From Jatrophihabitans_A lederbergiae (lineage in GTDB: Bacteria > Actinomycetota > Actinomycetes > Mycobacteriales > Jatrophihabitantaceae), in the NCBI RefSeq assembly GCF_031845305.1, contig NZ_JAVREH010000003.1, positions 124,001-188,000 on the forward strand: 64,000 nt of DNA. Direction: 5' to 3'. This document shows, one piece after another, positions 23,890 through 31,578 of this stretch; position 1 is the first letter of the stretch; each line of letters starts with the position of its first letter. The notes beneath the pieces are model-generated. The model was not told the origin of the DNA. It searched no databases and saw only the letters and a list, made by a program, of their open reading frames with translations. Both the position numbers and the translations under genes were made by a program.

Positions 23890-24069
23890 ATGACCCGCAC
23901 CACGCTCGGCATCCTGATCGGTCTCGCGCTCGGGTTCGCCCTGGCATTCGGCAGTTTCGGGCAGATGCTGATCGTCGCCCTGTTCGCTGTCATTGGTTTC
24001 GTCGTGGCGAAGGTCCTCGACGGTGACCTCGACCTGAGCCAGCTCTCCGGCCGCCGCGATCAGCGATGA
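23890..24069 (+). CDS. Small membrane protein, DUF2273-like
   Basis: A 59-residue protein: MTRTTLGILIGLALGFALAFGSFGQMLIVALFAVIGFVVAKVLDGDLDLSQLSGRRDQR. It is two hydrophobic segments with a Gly-rich turn and a short polar tail. DUF2273 proteins of this size accompany Asp23 and AmaP genes in Firmicutes and actinobacteria. Its TGA overlaps the next start (ATGA at 24066-24069), which supports it being translated. Its small size makes it easy to miss. Confidence 0.75.
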   Translation: MTRTTLGILIGLALGFALAFGSFGQMLIVALFAVIGFVVAKVLDGDLDLSQLSGRRDQR

Positions 24070-24515
24070 CCGCAACGATCAGTGATGCGGGCCAACCGCG
24101 ACCCGGCGAGTCCTCGCAACAGCCCGCGGTGCCCGGGCGGGGTGAGCTCGGCACGCTGACCATCAACGATTCGGTGGTCGCCAAGATCGCCTCGCGCGCG
24201 GCTCTGGATGTCCCCGACGCCGGCGCGGCCGCACCTCGGGTGCTCGGCCGGTCGCTGGGCAAGGCCGGCGGACTCGGCCGGGAAAGCAGCCTGCAGGAAC
24301 TGCCCAAGGCGAGCGCCCACGTGGACGGCTCGGTGGCTCTGCTCGACCTGCACATCAGCGTGCGCTGGGGCGCGTCGGTGCCCGGCACCGCCGAGGCCGT
24401 ACGCGAGAGCGTGCGATCCCGGGTCAACGAGCTGACCGGGCTGAACGTCGCCGAGGTCACCATCGCCGTGACCGGCCTCGTCACCCACCTAGCCCCGCCG
24501 CCCCGTGTTCGCTGA
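24066..24515 (+). CDS. Asp23/Gls24 family protein
   Basis: A 149-residue Asp23-domain protein. After a Gly/Pro/Gln leader: GELGTLTINDSVVAKIASRAALDVPDAGAAAPRVLGR...SVALLDLHISVRWGASVPGTAEAVRESVRSRVNELTGLNVAEVTIAVTGLV. It is coupled by four-base overlap to the 59-residue membrane protein before it and followed 18 nt later by a membrane protein gene. It is the fourth Asp23-type domain of the cluster, counting the one in the zinc-finger fusion. Confidence 0.83.
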   Translation: MTATISDAGQPRPGESSQQPAVPGRGELGTLTINDSVVAKIASRAALDVPDAGAAAPRVLGRSLGKAGGLGRESSLQELPKASAHVDGSVALLDLHISVRWGASVPGTAEAVRESVRSRVNELTGLNVAEVTIAVTGLVTHLAPPPRVR

Positions 24516-24533
24516 GCAGGAAGGACAGAACTG

Positions 24534-25064
24534 ATGAGACTCTTCAATCGGCTGCTGGCTGCCCTGATCAGCGTCGCGTTGATCGTGATCGGTGTCCTCT
24601 TGGTAGTCGAGGTGATCGCCGATCGGCTGGGCAAGGCCCCGGCGATCGTGCACTGGCACCCGGCCTACCACTGGGCACACCGCACCCAGTGGCAACAGGG
24701 CAGCGTCCGGGTGGCGTGCATCGCGCTGGCCGTCCTCGGCCTGATCCTGTTGCTCGCCGAACTCAAGCCCAGCCGGCCGTCCAGGCTTCGCACCACCTCC
24801 ACCGACGTCGACTCGGCCTACGCCCGGCGTGGCGTGGCCGGTACGGTCCGGTCCGCGGTGGCGAAGGTGGACGGGATAAACCACGCCGACGTGACGGTCA
24901 AGCGTCGCAGGGTCAAGGTTTCGGCCACGACCGCGGGTCTGCAGCCGTTCACGGCCGAGAGCTTGCGCGAGCCGGTCACTACCGCGGCCCAGCAACGGCT
25001 GGACGCCCTCGAACTGGACCCGGCGCCGTCGCTGTCCGTCCGCGTGAGCACAAGGAGTCGCTGA
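24534..25064 (+). CDS. Membrane protein of the Asp23 cluster (DUF6286-like)
   Basis: A 176-residue protein with two membrane segments (LLAALISVALIVIGVLLVVEVIA and RVACIALAVLGLILLLAEL) separated by an aromatic loop (HWHPAYHWAHRTQWQQ). The C-terminal half, RRGVAGTVRSAVAKVDGINHADVTVKRRRVKVSATT, has the strand-helix pattern of an Asp23-interacting domain. DUF6286 is my best guess at the family. AGGAAGGACAG serves as SD. Its stop overlaps the following start (TGATG). Confidence 0.75.
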   Translation: MRLFNRLLAALISVALIVIGVLLVVEVIADRLGKAPAIVHWHPAYHWAHRTQWQQGSVRVACIALAVLGLILLLAELKPSRPSRLRTTSTDVDSAYARRGVAGTVRSAVAKVDGINHADVTVKRRRVKVSATTAGLQPFTAESLREPVTTAAQQRLDALELDPAPSLSVRVSTRSR

Positions 25065-25639
25065 TGCACGCCGACCGCACCAACCGGGCCGCCGCGCTGC
25101 TGCTGGCGATCCTGCTGCTGGCCGCCGGAGTGATCGGCGCACTCGCGGGCTTCGGAGCCTTCGGCTCGGTCACCAAGCACGGGGGCCTGCTGTCCAACCG
25201 CGTAGGGGCCTACTTCTCCGATCATGGTGACTGGCTCTGGCCCGTCATCGCCGTGGCCGCGGCGATTCTGGCGCTGCTGGCACTGCGGTGGCTGCTGGTC
25301 CTGCTGTTCTCCACCGACCGGGCCAGCGACCTGACGATGACCGGAAACCGTTCGGCCGGTCGCACCACCCTGGCGCCGGGGGCGCTCACGGACGCGGTTT
25401 CGGAAGAGATCGGCGGCTACGCCGGCGTCCACTCGGCGCGAGCGCGGCTGATCGGCGACGCAACGAGGCCCACACTCGTCGTGGGCGCCACCCTGCACGA
25501 CTCCGCCGACCTGCCGAGCCTGCGTCGTCGGATCGAGAGCCAGGCCATCGGCCACGCCCGTCAGGCGATGGCTGACCCGGAACTGCCGGTCCGCCTGGAT
25601 CTCAACGTGACCGACCGTCAGGCCAGCCGGGTCGGCTGA
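25064..25639 (+). CDS. AmaP-like membrane anchor of the Asp23 cluster
   Basis: A 191-residue protein with two membrane segments (AALLLAILLLAAGVIGALAGFGAF and WLWPVIAVAAAILALLALRWLLVLLF), followed by a soluble domain: GGYAGVHSARARLIGDATRPTLVVGATLHDSADLPSLRRRIESQAIGHARQAM. The two-helix hairpin plus cytoplasmic domain is the plan of AmaP, which anchors Asp23 to the membrane in Staphylococcus. It overlaps the previous gene by 1 nt and is last in the operon, ahead of a hairpin. Confidence 0.78.
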   Translation: MHADRTNRAAALLLAILLLAAGVIGALAGFGAFGSVTKHGGLLSNRVGAYFSDHGDWLWPVIAVAAAILALLALRWLLVLLFSTDRASDLTMTGNRSAGRTTLAPGALTDAVSEEIGGYAGVHSARARLIGDATRPTLVVGATLHDSADLPSLRRRIESQAIGHARQAMADPELPVRLDLNVTDRQASRVG

Positions 25640-25675
25640 TCCGTCCGGCGTGATCTGACGTTCTATCTTTCGCGT

Positions 25676-25700
25676 GACGGTCCCGACACCGTGGGCCGTC
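25676..25700 (+). terminator. Hairpin after the Asp23 operon
   Basis: GACGGTCC and GGGCCGTC pair over 8 positions with one T-G wobble, 37 nt after the AmaP-like stop. The loop is 9 nt. There is no T-run. Confidence 0.45.
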
Positions 25701-25755
25701 AGGCGTCGCCGACCCCGAATGCGGGCCGGTCAGCCTCAGAGAGAGACATCCCAAC

Positions 25756-26547
25756 ATGGTCGAAGCCATCAATTATCAGAGGGGCGTGGAGAACGCCTGG
25801 TCTAATGTGGCCACCTTCATCCCGAAGCTCGTGATCTTTCTGCTGATCCTGGTCGTCGGATACTTCGTCGCCAAGGCCGTCACCAAGATCCTGTCGCGAG
25901 TGCTCACCAAGGTCGGTTTCGACCGTGCGGTCGAGCGCGGCGGCATCCGCAAGGCGCTGGAGAGCAGCCAGTACGACGCCTCCGACATCCTCGCCAAGCT
26001 GGTCTTCTACGCCATCATGCTGTTCGTGCTGTCGACCGCGTTCGGGGTCTTCGGTCCCAACCCGATCAGTGACTACCTGCACGCCGTCATCGCGTACCTG
26101 CCGCTGGTGTTCGTGGCCATCCTGATCGTCGTCATCGCCTCGGCGGTGGCCGCCGCGGTGAAGACCCTGATCCAGGGCAGCCTGTCCGGCCTTCCCTACG
26201 GCCGGGTGCTGGCCAACTCCGCGTCCGGCCTGATCCTGGCGCTGGGCGTCGTCGCGGCGCTGGACCAGCTGCACATCGCCACCCGGGTGGTCGACGCGGT
26301 GCTCTACGCAGCGCTCGCCGCAGTGGTCGGCGTGATCATCGTCGCCGTCGGCGGTGGCGGAGTCCGCACCATGTCCTCCCGCTGGGAAGCCACGGCCGCC
26401 CGTTACGACGAAGAGAAGCCCCGGATCGCCGCCGCTGCCCGCAATGCCCCCGGCGTGCGCGAGCAGGCGCGCCAGGCAGCGGGTCAATCTTCCACGTCCG
26501 TACGGTCCGGCAACCACGGTGGCGCGTCCGCTCCCGGACAGCGCTGA
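25756..26547 (+). CDS. TM-helix repeat protein (mechanosensitive-channel-like)
   Basis: A 263-residue membrane protein with about five hydrophobic segments. The repeated module (FIPKLVIFLLILVVGYFVAKAVTKILSRVLTKVGFDRAVER and YLPLVFVAILIVVIASAVAAAVKTLI) is the conserved TM-helix repeat found ahead of MscS-type channels. No MscS pore domain follows; the C-terminal 60 residues are Ala/Arg-rich and soluble. It may be a small channel or stress membrane protein. It stands alone between the Asp23 operon and a PRC-barrel gene. Confidence 0.75.
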   Translation: MVEAINYQRGVENAWSNVATFIPKLVIFLLILVVGYFVAKAVTKILSRVLTKVGFDRAVERGGIRKALESSQYDASDILAKLVFYAIMLFVLSTAFGVFGPNPISDYLHAVIAYLPLVFVAILIVVIASAVAAAVKTLIQGSLSGLPYGRVLANSASGLILALGVVAALDQLHIATRVVDAVLYAALAAVVGVIIVAVGGGGVRTMSSRWEATAARYDEEKPRIAAAARNAPGVREQARQAAGQSSTSVRSGNHGGASAPGQR

Positions 26548-26642
26548 CCCGTCACCGGCACTGACCGCGAACCGTCCCACCCAACCGCGGCCGTTCCACG
26601 GTCGCGGGCAACCAACCCGCACCAGCTATCAAGGAGATCAGC

Positions 26643-27413
26643 ATGACCGCACCAGAGCAGTTGCAGAACGTCATCGGCCAGAACGCTGTGGACGCCGAGG
26701 GCGCCAAGATCGGTCGCATCGGCCAGATCTATCTGGACGACCGCACCGGCCAGCCTCAGTGGGTCACCGTCAGCACCGGCCTGTTCGGCTCCAAGGAGTC
26801 CTTCGCGCCGCTGTACGGCTCGCGGGTGGAGGGCGACCAGCTCGTGCTCGCCGTGACCAAGAACATGGTCAAGGACGCCCCTAACGTGGAGAACGACGGT
26901 CACCTCGAGGAGTCCGAGGTCGACGCGCTCTTCCAGTACTACAACGGTTACCTCGGCGAGCAGGTCCAGACCACCACGGGCAACGCCGAATACGCCGGTT
27001 CACAGGGCCACGACACCTCCGGCCCCAACACCGACGACGCCATGACCCGCTCCGAGGAGCGCCTCCGCGTGGGCACCCAGCAGGTCGAGACCGGTCGGGC
27101 CCGGCTGCGCAAGTACATCGTCACCGAGAACGTCACGACCACGGTTCCGGTCAGCCACGAAGAGGTTCGCATCGAGCGCGAGCCGATCACCGAGGCCAAC
27201 CGGGCGCAGGCCATGGCCGGTGGCGACCTCACCGAAGAGGAGCACGAGGTCACCCTGCACGCCGAGCGGCCCGTGGTCCAGAAAGAGACCGTGCCGGTCG
27301 AGCGGGTACGCCTGACCACCGAGACCGTCACCGAGAACCAGACCGTCTCCGAGCAGGTGCGCAAGGAGCAGATCGACCAGGTCGAGACCGACGCCGGCAC
27401 CGACCAGCGCTGA
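26643..27413 (+). CDS. PRC-barrel and DUF2382 (YsnF/AvaK-type) stress protein
   Basis: A 256-residue acidic protein. The N-terminal PRC barrel is VIGQNAVDAEGAKIGRIGQIYLDDRTGQPQWVTV...FAPL. From about residue 135 the DUF2382 domain follows: LRKYIVTENVTTTVPVSHEEVRIEREPI...VTLHAERPVVQKETVPVERVRLTTETVTENQTVSEQVRKEQI. This combination is widespread in stress-induced actinobacterial proteins; the biochemical role is unknown. AAGGAGATCAGC precedes ATG 26643 with ideal spacing. Neighbours on both sides are stress-type membrane proteins. Confidence 0.87.
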   Translation: MTAPEQLQNVIGQNAVDAEGAKIGRIGQIYLDDRTGQPQWVTVSTGLFGSKESFAPLYGSRVEGDQLVLAVTKNMVKDAPNVENDGHLEESEVDALFQYYNGYLGEQVQTTTGNAEYAGSQGHDTSGPNTDDAMTRSEERLRVGTQQVETGRARLRKYIVTENVTTTVPVSHEEVRIEREPITEANRAQAMAGGDLTEEEHEVTLHAERPVVQKETVPVERVRLTTETVTENQTVSEQVRKEQIDQVETDAGTDQR

Positions 27414-27451
27414 CCCGCAACACACCGCGACACAGTGCGTAGGAGGACACC

Positions 27452-27730
27452 ATGATCGGTCTCATCATCAGCCTGATCGTCATCGGCCTGATCGCCGGCG
27501 CGATTGCTCGGCTGGTCGTACCGGGTAAGCAGGACCTGTCCATTCCGATGACGATCCTGATCGGCATCATCGGCTCGTTCATCGGCGGCTTTCTGGGGTA
27601 CCTGATCTTCCACAAGGACTCCCACAACGGGTTCTTCCAGCCGTCCGGCATCATCGGCTCGATCATCGGCGCGATCATCGTGCTGCTGATCTGGCTCAAG
27701 GTCGGCGGCCGCTCGTCGCTGCGGTCCTGA
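27452..27730 (+). CDS. GlsB/YeaQ/YmgE family membrane protein
   Basis: A 92-residue protein with three hydrophobic segments and the Gly-x-x-Gly pattern of the family: MIGLIISLIVIGLIAGAIARLVVPGKQ, ILIGIIGSFIGGFLGYLIF, IIGSIIGAIIVLLIWL. Enterococcal GlsB of this family is encoded beside gls24, the Asp23 homologue. Its presence after the Asp23 island therefore fits a shared envelope-stress role. TAGGAGGACACC gives a strong SD. Often misnamed transglycosylase-associated protein. Confidence 0.88.
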   Translation: MIGLIISLIVIGLIAGAIARLVVPGKQDLSIPMTILIGIIGSFIGGFLGYLIFHKDSHNGFFQPSGIIGSIIGAIIVLLIWLKVGGRSSLRS

Positions 27731-27762
27731 CGGTCGCTGCCGGCTAGCCTGCGTGCGCTGAA

Positions 27763-28068
27763 GTGGCGACGACCGTGATGCAGCCCTTCGTGGTCGCGAT
27801 CGAGTATCGCGGTGCGGATATCGATCCGCACCGCGATACCGCGCGGGTTGCCGTGCTCGAGCACGCGTACGGGCTCGAGACGGCAACCCTGGCCGCGCAC
27901 GCGGGCCAGGAGCCGCGGGTCGCCTTTCCGGCGGCCGTACGGGGATGGGCTACCCCGTCCGAGAGTGCCCGGTGCGCCGAGTGCGCCGCGGCGGTGGACG
28001 AGATCGTGGCGGCGTTCGTCCGGGTGGCACTGCGCCATTGCCGTCCGGACATCCGACGGTCTCGCTGA
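27763..28068 (+). CDS. Small hypothetical protein
   Basis: A 101-residue protein (from ATG 27778, 96 residues): MQPFVVAIEYRGADIDPHRDTARVAVLEHAYGLE...SARCAECAAAVDEIVAAFVRVALRHC. It shows a CAEC pair and two Cys later, but no family I recognise. Third-position GC is high, as in real genes here. No good SD; TAGCCT at 27745-27750 could be a -10 for a short-leader transcript. A perfect 15-bp hairpin lies within the coding sequence. Confidence 0.5.
   Translation: MATTVMQPFVVAIEYRGADIDPHRDTARVAVLEHAYGLETATLAAHAGQEPRVAFPAAVRGWATPSESARCAECAAAVDEIVAAFVRVALRHCRPDIRRSR
27805..27838. repeat. Perfect 15-bp inverted repeat inside a small gene
   Basis: TATCGCGGTGCGGAT (27805-27819) and ATCCGCACCGCGATA (27824-27838) are exact complements around a 4-nt loop ATCG. 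Confidence 0.95.
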
Positions 28069-28209
28069 CCACCCCCGCTGGTCGGCTGGCGTTCGTGCTG
28101 GCTTCACCAGTAGCTGCTTTGCTGGGTGTCACGTTTACTGTTCGAGGCGACGCGACAGCTCCTGTGAACCGCACCGGGTCCGCGCGCCATCCGTGGCGAG
28201 GGGGGCCCG

Positions 28210-29343
28210 GTGCGCGCGTTAGTGGTAGAGCAAGGATTCAGCCGGGGGACGTTGACGGCCGTGCGGGCGCTCTCCGCGGCCGGCTGGCAGGTCGGCGTCG
28301 GAACGTCCCGGGGCCGTGGACTCGCGTCCTCGTCGCGGCACTGCGCACGACGTCACGTCGTTCCGGCGGCGCACGAGAACCCGACCGGGTTTGTGGCGGC
28401 CGTCGCGGAGGCGGTCGGCCAAGGCGGCTACGAGGTCGTCTTCGGCGGTGGCGAGGCAGAGGTGCTGGCGCTGTCCGAGCACCGGTCGGCCATTCCGGCG
28501 GTGGTGCCGCACGCCCCCCACGACGCCGTGCTCGGCGCGCTGGACAAGTCCCGGCTGGCGGCGGCCGCTGCCACCGTGGGCTTCGCCGTTCCCGCGACGC
28601 TCGACCTCTCATCCTGCGTGGACGAGGAGCAGCCGCTCGTGGTGAAGGCGCGACTGCATGCCCGGCCCGGCCACTCCGGGGCGCCGCCGCGGATCGACAC
28701 CACCGTGGTGCTCGGCGCGACAGCCGCGCGCCGCCGGGTCGCCGAGATCGCCGCGGTGGGCGGTGAGGCGGAGCTGCAGGAATTCGTGCAGGGCCGGCTG
28801 ATGGCGTACTCCGCCGTGGCGACCAGGGGAGGGGAGCGGGTGGCCGCCCACTCCATGCAGGTCGCCTCGCGGGTCTGGCCGCCGGACGCCGGCGCAAGCT
28901 GCCGGGCGGTCAGCGTGCCCGTCGAGGACGAGATCGCGCGGCGGGCCGCGGCGCTGTTCGCGCACCTGGGGTGGTTCGGCCTGGCCCAGTTGCAGTTCCT
29001 GGTGCCCGCAGACGGGGTGCCGCGCCTGATAGACCTGAACGGGCGCTTCTACGGCTCGCTCGCGCTGGCGGTGAAGGCCGGCGCGAACCTGCCGGCGGTG
29101 TGGGCGGCGCTGGCCACCGACCGGGGCCTGGACGCCGGGTCGGCCAGGCCGGTGCGGCCCGGGGTTCGGTACTCGTGGCTCGAGGGGGACGTCCGCCGAG
29201 CACTGGTGGAACGGCGCGGCTCACGGCTGCGCGACGTTGCCGGCGCCCTGTGCGCGGGAGTCGGCGCGGCGCACAGCGTGGCGAAGCTCAGCGATCCGGC
29301 GCCGGCGCTGGCGGCCACCCGGCGACTACTGGCGGACCGGTAA
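28210..29343 (+). CDS. ATP-grasp domain protein
   Basis: A 377-residue protein with a carbamoyl-phosphate-synthase/ATP-grasp plan. The N-terminal Rossmann part (LVVEQGFSRGTLTAVRALSAAGWQVGVGTSR) is followed by LDKSRLAAAAATVGFAVPAT, PLVVKARLHARPGHSG (ATP-binding Lys), ELQEFVQGRLMAYSAVAT and LAQLQFLVPADGVPRLIDLNGRFYGS (metal-binding D-x-N-x-R). Such enzymes join a carboxylate to an amine or thiol; the substrate is unknown. GTG 28210 follows GAGGGGGG. No biosynthetic partner lies nearby: the next items are two tRNAs and tig. Confidence 0.8.
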   Translation: MRALVVEQGFSRGTLTAVRALSAAGWQVGVGTSRGRGLASSSRHCARRHVVPAAHENPTGFVAAVAEAVGQGGYEVVFGGGEAEVLALSEHRSAIPAVVPHAPHDAVLGALDKSRLAAAAATVGFAVPATLDLSSCVDEEQPLVVKARLHARPGHSGAPPRIDTTVVLGATAARRRVAEIAAVGGEAELQEFVQGRLMAYSAVATRGGERVAAHSMQVASRVWPPDAGASCRAVSVPVEDEIARRAAALFAHLGWFGLAQLQFLVPADGVPRLIDLNGRFYGSLALAVKAGANLPAVWAALATDRGLDAGSARPVRPGVRYSWLEGDVRRALVERRGSRLRDVAGALCAGVGAAHSVAKLSDPAPALAATRRLLADR

Positions 29344-29400
29344 CTTCCGGCTGGTCCGTGCCGTGTCCTGGCAGGTTGGTATGCCGTGCGCTCGCTATGG

Positions 29401-29425
29401 CGGCCCGAGAGCATCTCGGTTGCCG
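29401..29425. terminator. Hairpin between the ATP-grasp gene and tRNA-Gly
   Basis: CGGC-C-CGAGA, loop GCA, TCTCG-GTT-GCCG forms an interrupted 9-10-bp stem. It lies downstream of both the ATP-grasp gene (plus) and tRNA-Gly (minus), so it could serve both. Confidence 0.45.
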
Positions 29426-29442
29426 GGCGAGCGGCTAGGACG

Positions 29443-29513
29443 AGCGGGTGACGGGAATCGAACCCGCACAATCAGTTTGGAAGACTGAGACTCTACCATT
29501 GAGCTACACCCGC
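29443..29513 (-). tRNA. tRNA-Gly (anticodon TCC)
   Basis: The minus strand folds into a complete 71-nt cloverleaf. Acceptor GCGGGTG pairs with CACCCGC, discriminator T. The anticodon stem TCAGT/ACTGA holds loop CTTCCAA. The T-arm is GCGGG-TTCGAAT-CCCGT. CCA is not encoded. Confidence 0.96.
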
Positions 29514-29665
29514 AAGACTCGCGAACAACCCGAGATACCCCTGAACGTACCTGGGCCGCCCGTGAGGTGCGATGACAGCCTAGCGTGTGAAGGTACGACG
29601 CTCACGCACCCGTACACTTGCCCCTCGGTACGTGTGTCGTTCGCGGAGCGTGGCGATACGGGTAT

Positions 29666-29739
29666 CGGGGTGTAGCGCAGCTTGGTAGCGCACTCGCTTT
29701 GGGAGCGAGGGGCCGCAGGTTCAAATCCTGTCACCCCGA
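29666..29739 (+). tRNA. tRNA-Pro (anticodon TGG)
   Basis: A 74-nt cloverleaf. Acceptor CGGGGTG pairs with CACCCCG, discriminator A. The anticodon stem CTCGC/GCGAG holds TTTGGGA. The T-arm contains GGTTCAAATCC. CCA is not encoded. It lies 132 nt upstream of tig on the same strand. Confidence 0.96.
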
Positions 29740-29870
29740 CTGGCAGAACTGAGCAGAACTTTTCCGTAGAGGTGCACGAAGGTCGACCGCGCCGCGGCGG
29801 CTGATTACGACAGGCGCCACCGCCGAATACCGCGAATTTAAGTTCGTCGCAGAGGAGCGAAGAGCACACC

Positions 29871-31328
29871 GTGAAGAGCAGCGTCGAGACCCTGAGCCCA
29901 ACCCGTGTGAAGCTCGCCGTCGAGGTGCCCTTCGACGAGCTGAAGTCCAGCTTGGACGAGGCCTACAGGGCGATCGGCTCACAGGTTCGCGTTCCTGGGT
30001 TCCGGCCGGGCAAGGTTCCGGCCCGCATCATCGACCAGCGCGTCGGACGCTCGGCCGTTCTCGAAGAGGCGATCAACAAGGCGCTGCCCAAGGCGTATTC
30101 CGACGCGGTCCGCGAAACCGGCGTCAAGGCCCTCGGCCAGCCCGACATCGAGGTGACCACGCTGGAGGACAACGACCACATCGCGTTCACCGCCGAGGTC
30201 GACGTCCGCCCCGACATCACCGTCCCCGCCTATGACAACCTGGCCGTCACCGTCGAGGACGCCGTCGTCACCGACGACGAGCTGACGGAGCAGCTGGACG
30301 AGCTCCGCGCCCGGTTCGGCACCCTCAACAGTGTCGACCGCCCGGTCCAGACCGGCGACTTCGTCTCGATCGACCTCAACGCGACCGTGGACGGCGAGCC
30401 GGTCGAGGGCGGGTCGGCTCAGGGGCTGTCCTACGAGGTCGGCTCCGGCAACCTGATCGAGGGCCTGGACGACGCGATCCTCGGCAAGTCCGCCGGCGAC
30501 ACCGCGGAGTTCGCCTCCCAACTCGCCTTCGGCGACCACGCCGGCTCGGACGCCCAGATCAACGTCGTGGTGAACTCGGTGAAGGAGCGCGAGCTGCCCG
30601 AGGTAGACGACGAGTTCGCCCAGCTCGCGTCCGAGTTCGACACCGTGGACGAGCTCAAGGCCGACCTGCGGACCCGGCTGGACCGCGTGAAGGTTCTGGG
30701 CCAAGGCGCCGAGGCCCGTGACAAGGTCCTGGAGCTGCTCGTCGAGCAGACCGAGGTACCGTTGCCGGAGTCCTCGGTACAGGCCGAGATCGAGTGGCGC
30801 GAGCACGATGTGGTGCACCAGCTGGGCCACGACGACGCGGCGTTCGAGAACTACCTGCAGACCGAGGGCAAGACCAAGGACGAGTTCACCGCCGAACTCC
30901 GCGAGGTCGCCGAGAAGTCGGTCAAGACCCAGTTCGTCCTGGATTCCATCGCCGACGCCGAGGCCGTGTCGGTGTCCGACGCCGAGCTGACCGAGTACAT
31001 CGTGCGCCAGGCACAGCGCTACGACATGGCGCCGCAGGAGTTCGCCGACCAGATCGTGCAGGCCGGCAACATCGGCGCGCTGGTGGCCGACGTCCGGCGG
31101 AACAAGGCGCTGGCAACGGTGCTCGAAGCGGCCAATGTCACCGATCAGTCCGGCAACGAGGTTGACCTGTCCGCGCTGGCGACGCCCGAGGGACAGGCTG
31201 AACTGGAGCAGCTGGACGACGCCGTGGCCGATCTCGATGACATCGAAGGCTCCGACGACGCTGACGAGTCGGCCAGCACCGACCAGGTGGCCAGCACCGA
31301 CCAGGCCGCCAGCCGCGACAGCGAGTAA
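29871..31328 (+). CDS. tig: Trigger factor, ribosome-associated chaperone and prolyl isomerase
   Basis: A 485-residue trigger factor that binds nascent chains at the ribosome exit. The ribosome-docking signature VPGFRPGKVPARIIDQRVG is near residue 40. The FKBP-type PPIase domain contains GDFVSIDLNATVDGEPVEGGSAQGLSYEVGSGNLIEGLDDAILG. The C-terminal helical arms end in a very acidic, Ser/Asp-rich tail (about residues 445-485) with a duplicated VASTDQ/ASTDQA segment. GTG 29871 is preceded by GAAGAG. It heads the tig-clpP1-clpP2-clpX order that is standard in actinobacteria. Confidence 0.96.
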   Translation: MKSSVETLSPTRVKLAVEVPFDELKSSLDEAYRAIGSQVRVPGFRPGKVPARIIDQRVGRSAVLEEAINKALPKAYSDAVRETGVKALGQPDIEVTTLEDNDHIAFTAEVDVRPDITVPAYDNLAVTVEDAVVTDDELTEQLDELRARFGTLNSVDRPVQTGDFVSIDLNATVDGEPVEGGSAQGLSYEVGSGNLIEGLDDAILGKSAGDTAEFASQLAFGDHAGSDAQINVVVNSVKERELPEVDDEFAQLASEFDTVDELKADLRTRLDRVKVLGQGAEARDKVLELLVEQTEVPLPESSVQAEIEWREHDVVHQLGHDDAAFENYLQTEGKTKDEFTAELREVAEKSVKTQFVLDSIADAEAVSVSDAELTEYIVRQAQRYDMAPQEFADQIVQAGNIGALVADVRRNKALATVLEAANVTDQSGNEVDLSALATPEGQAELEQLDDAVADLDDIEGSDDADESASTDQVASTDQAASRDSE

Positions 31329-31499
31329 ACCTCGCGACCTCGGCGGTCCGTCAGCCGCAGGGCCGTCGGCCCGTCAGGCGCAAGGCGGCGGGTAACGCCA
31401 GCGCGAAGCCGGTAGGCGAAGCTGCCGCGGGGGCCCATGACGGCAGGTCGTGACGGCACCGGAAGCGGCCTCGTAGGCCTTTGATGCCCTGAGCGAACG

Positions 31500-31530
31500 C
31501 GGGCGGGTCTGGGACTCCCAGGCCCGCCCG
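31500..31530 (+). terminator. Strong hairpin terminator after tig
   Basis: GGGCGGGTCTGGGA (31501-31514) pairs with TCCCAGGCCCGCCC (31516-31529) with one wobble, plus an outer C-G pair. It lies 172 nt after tig and 48 nt before clpP1. There is no T-run. Confidence 0.65.
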
Positions 31531-31578
31531 TGCCGTTAGGGTCGAAGTAGATCCACACTTCTTGGAAAGGAAATGCCA

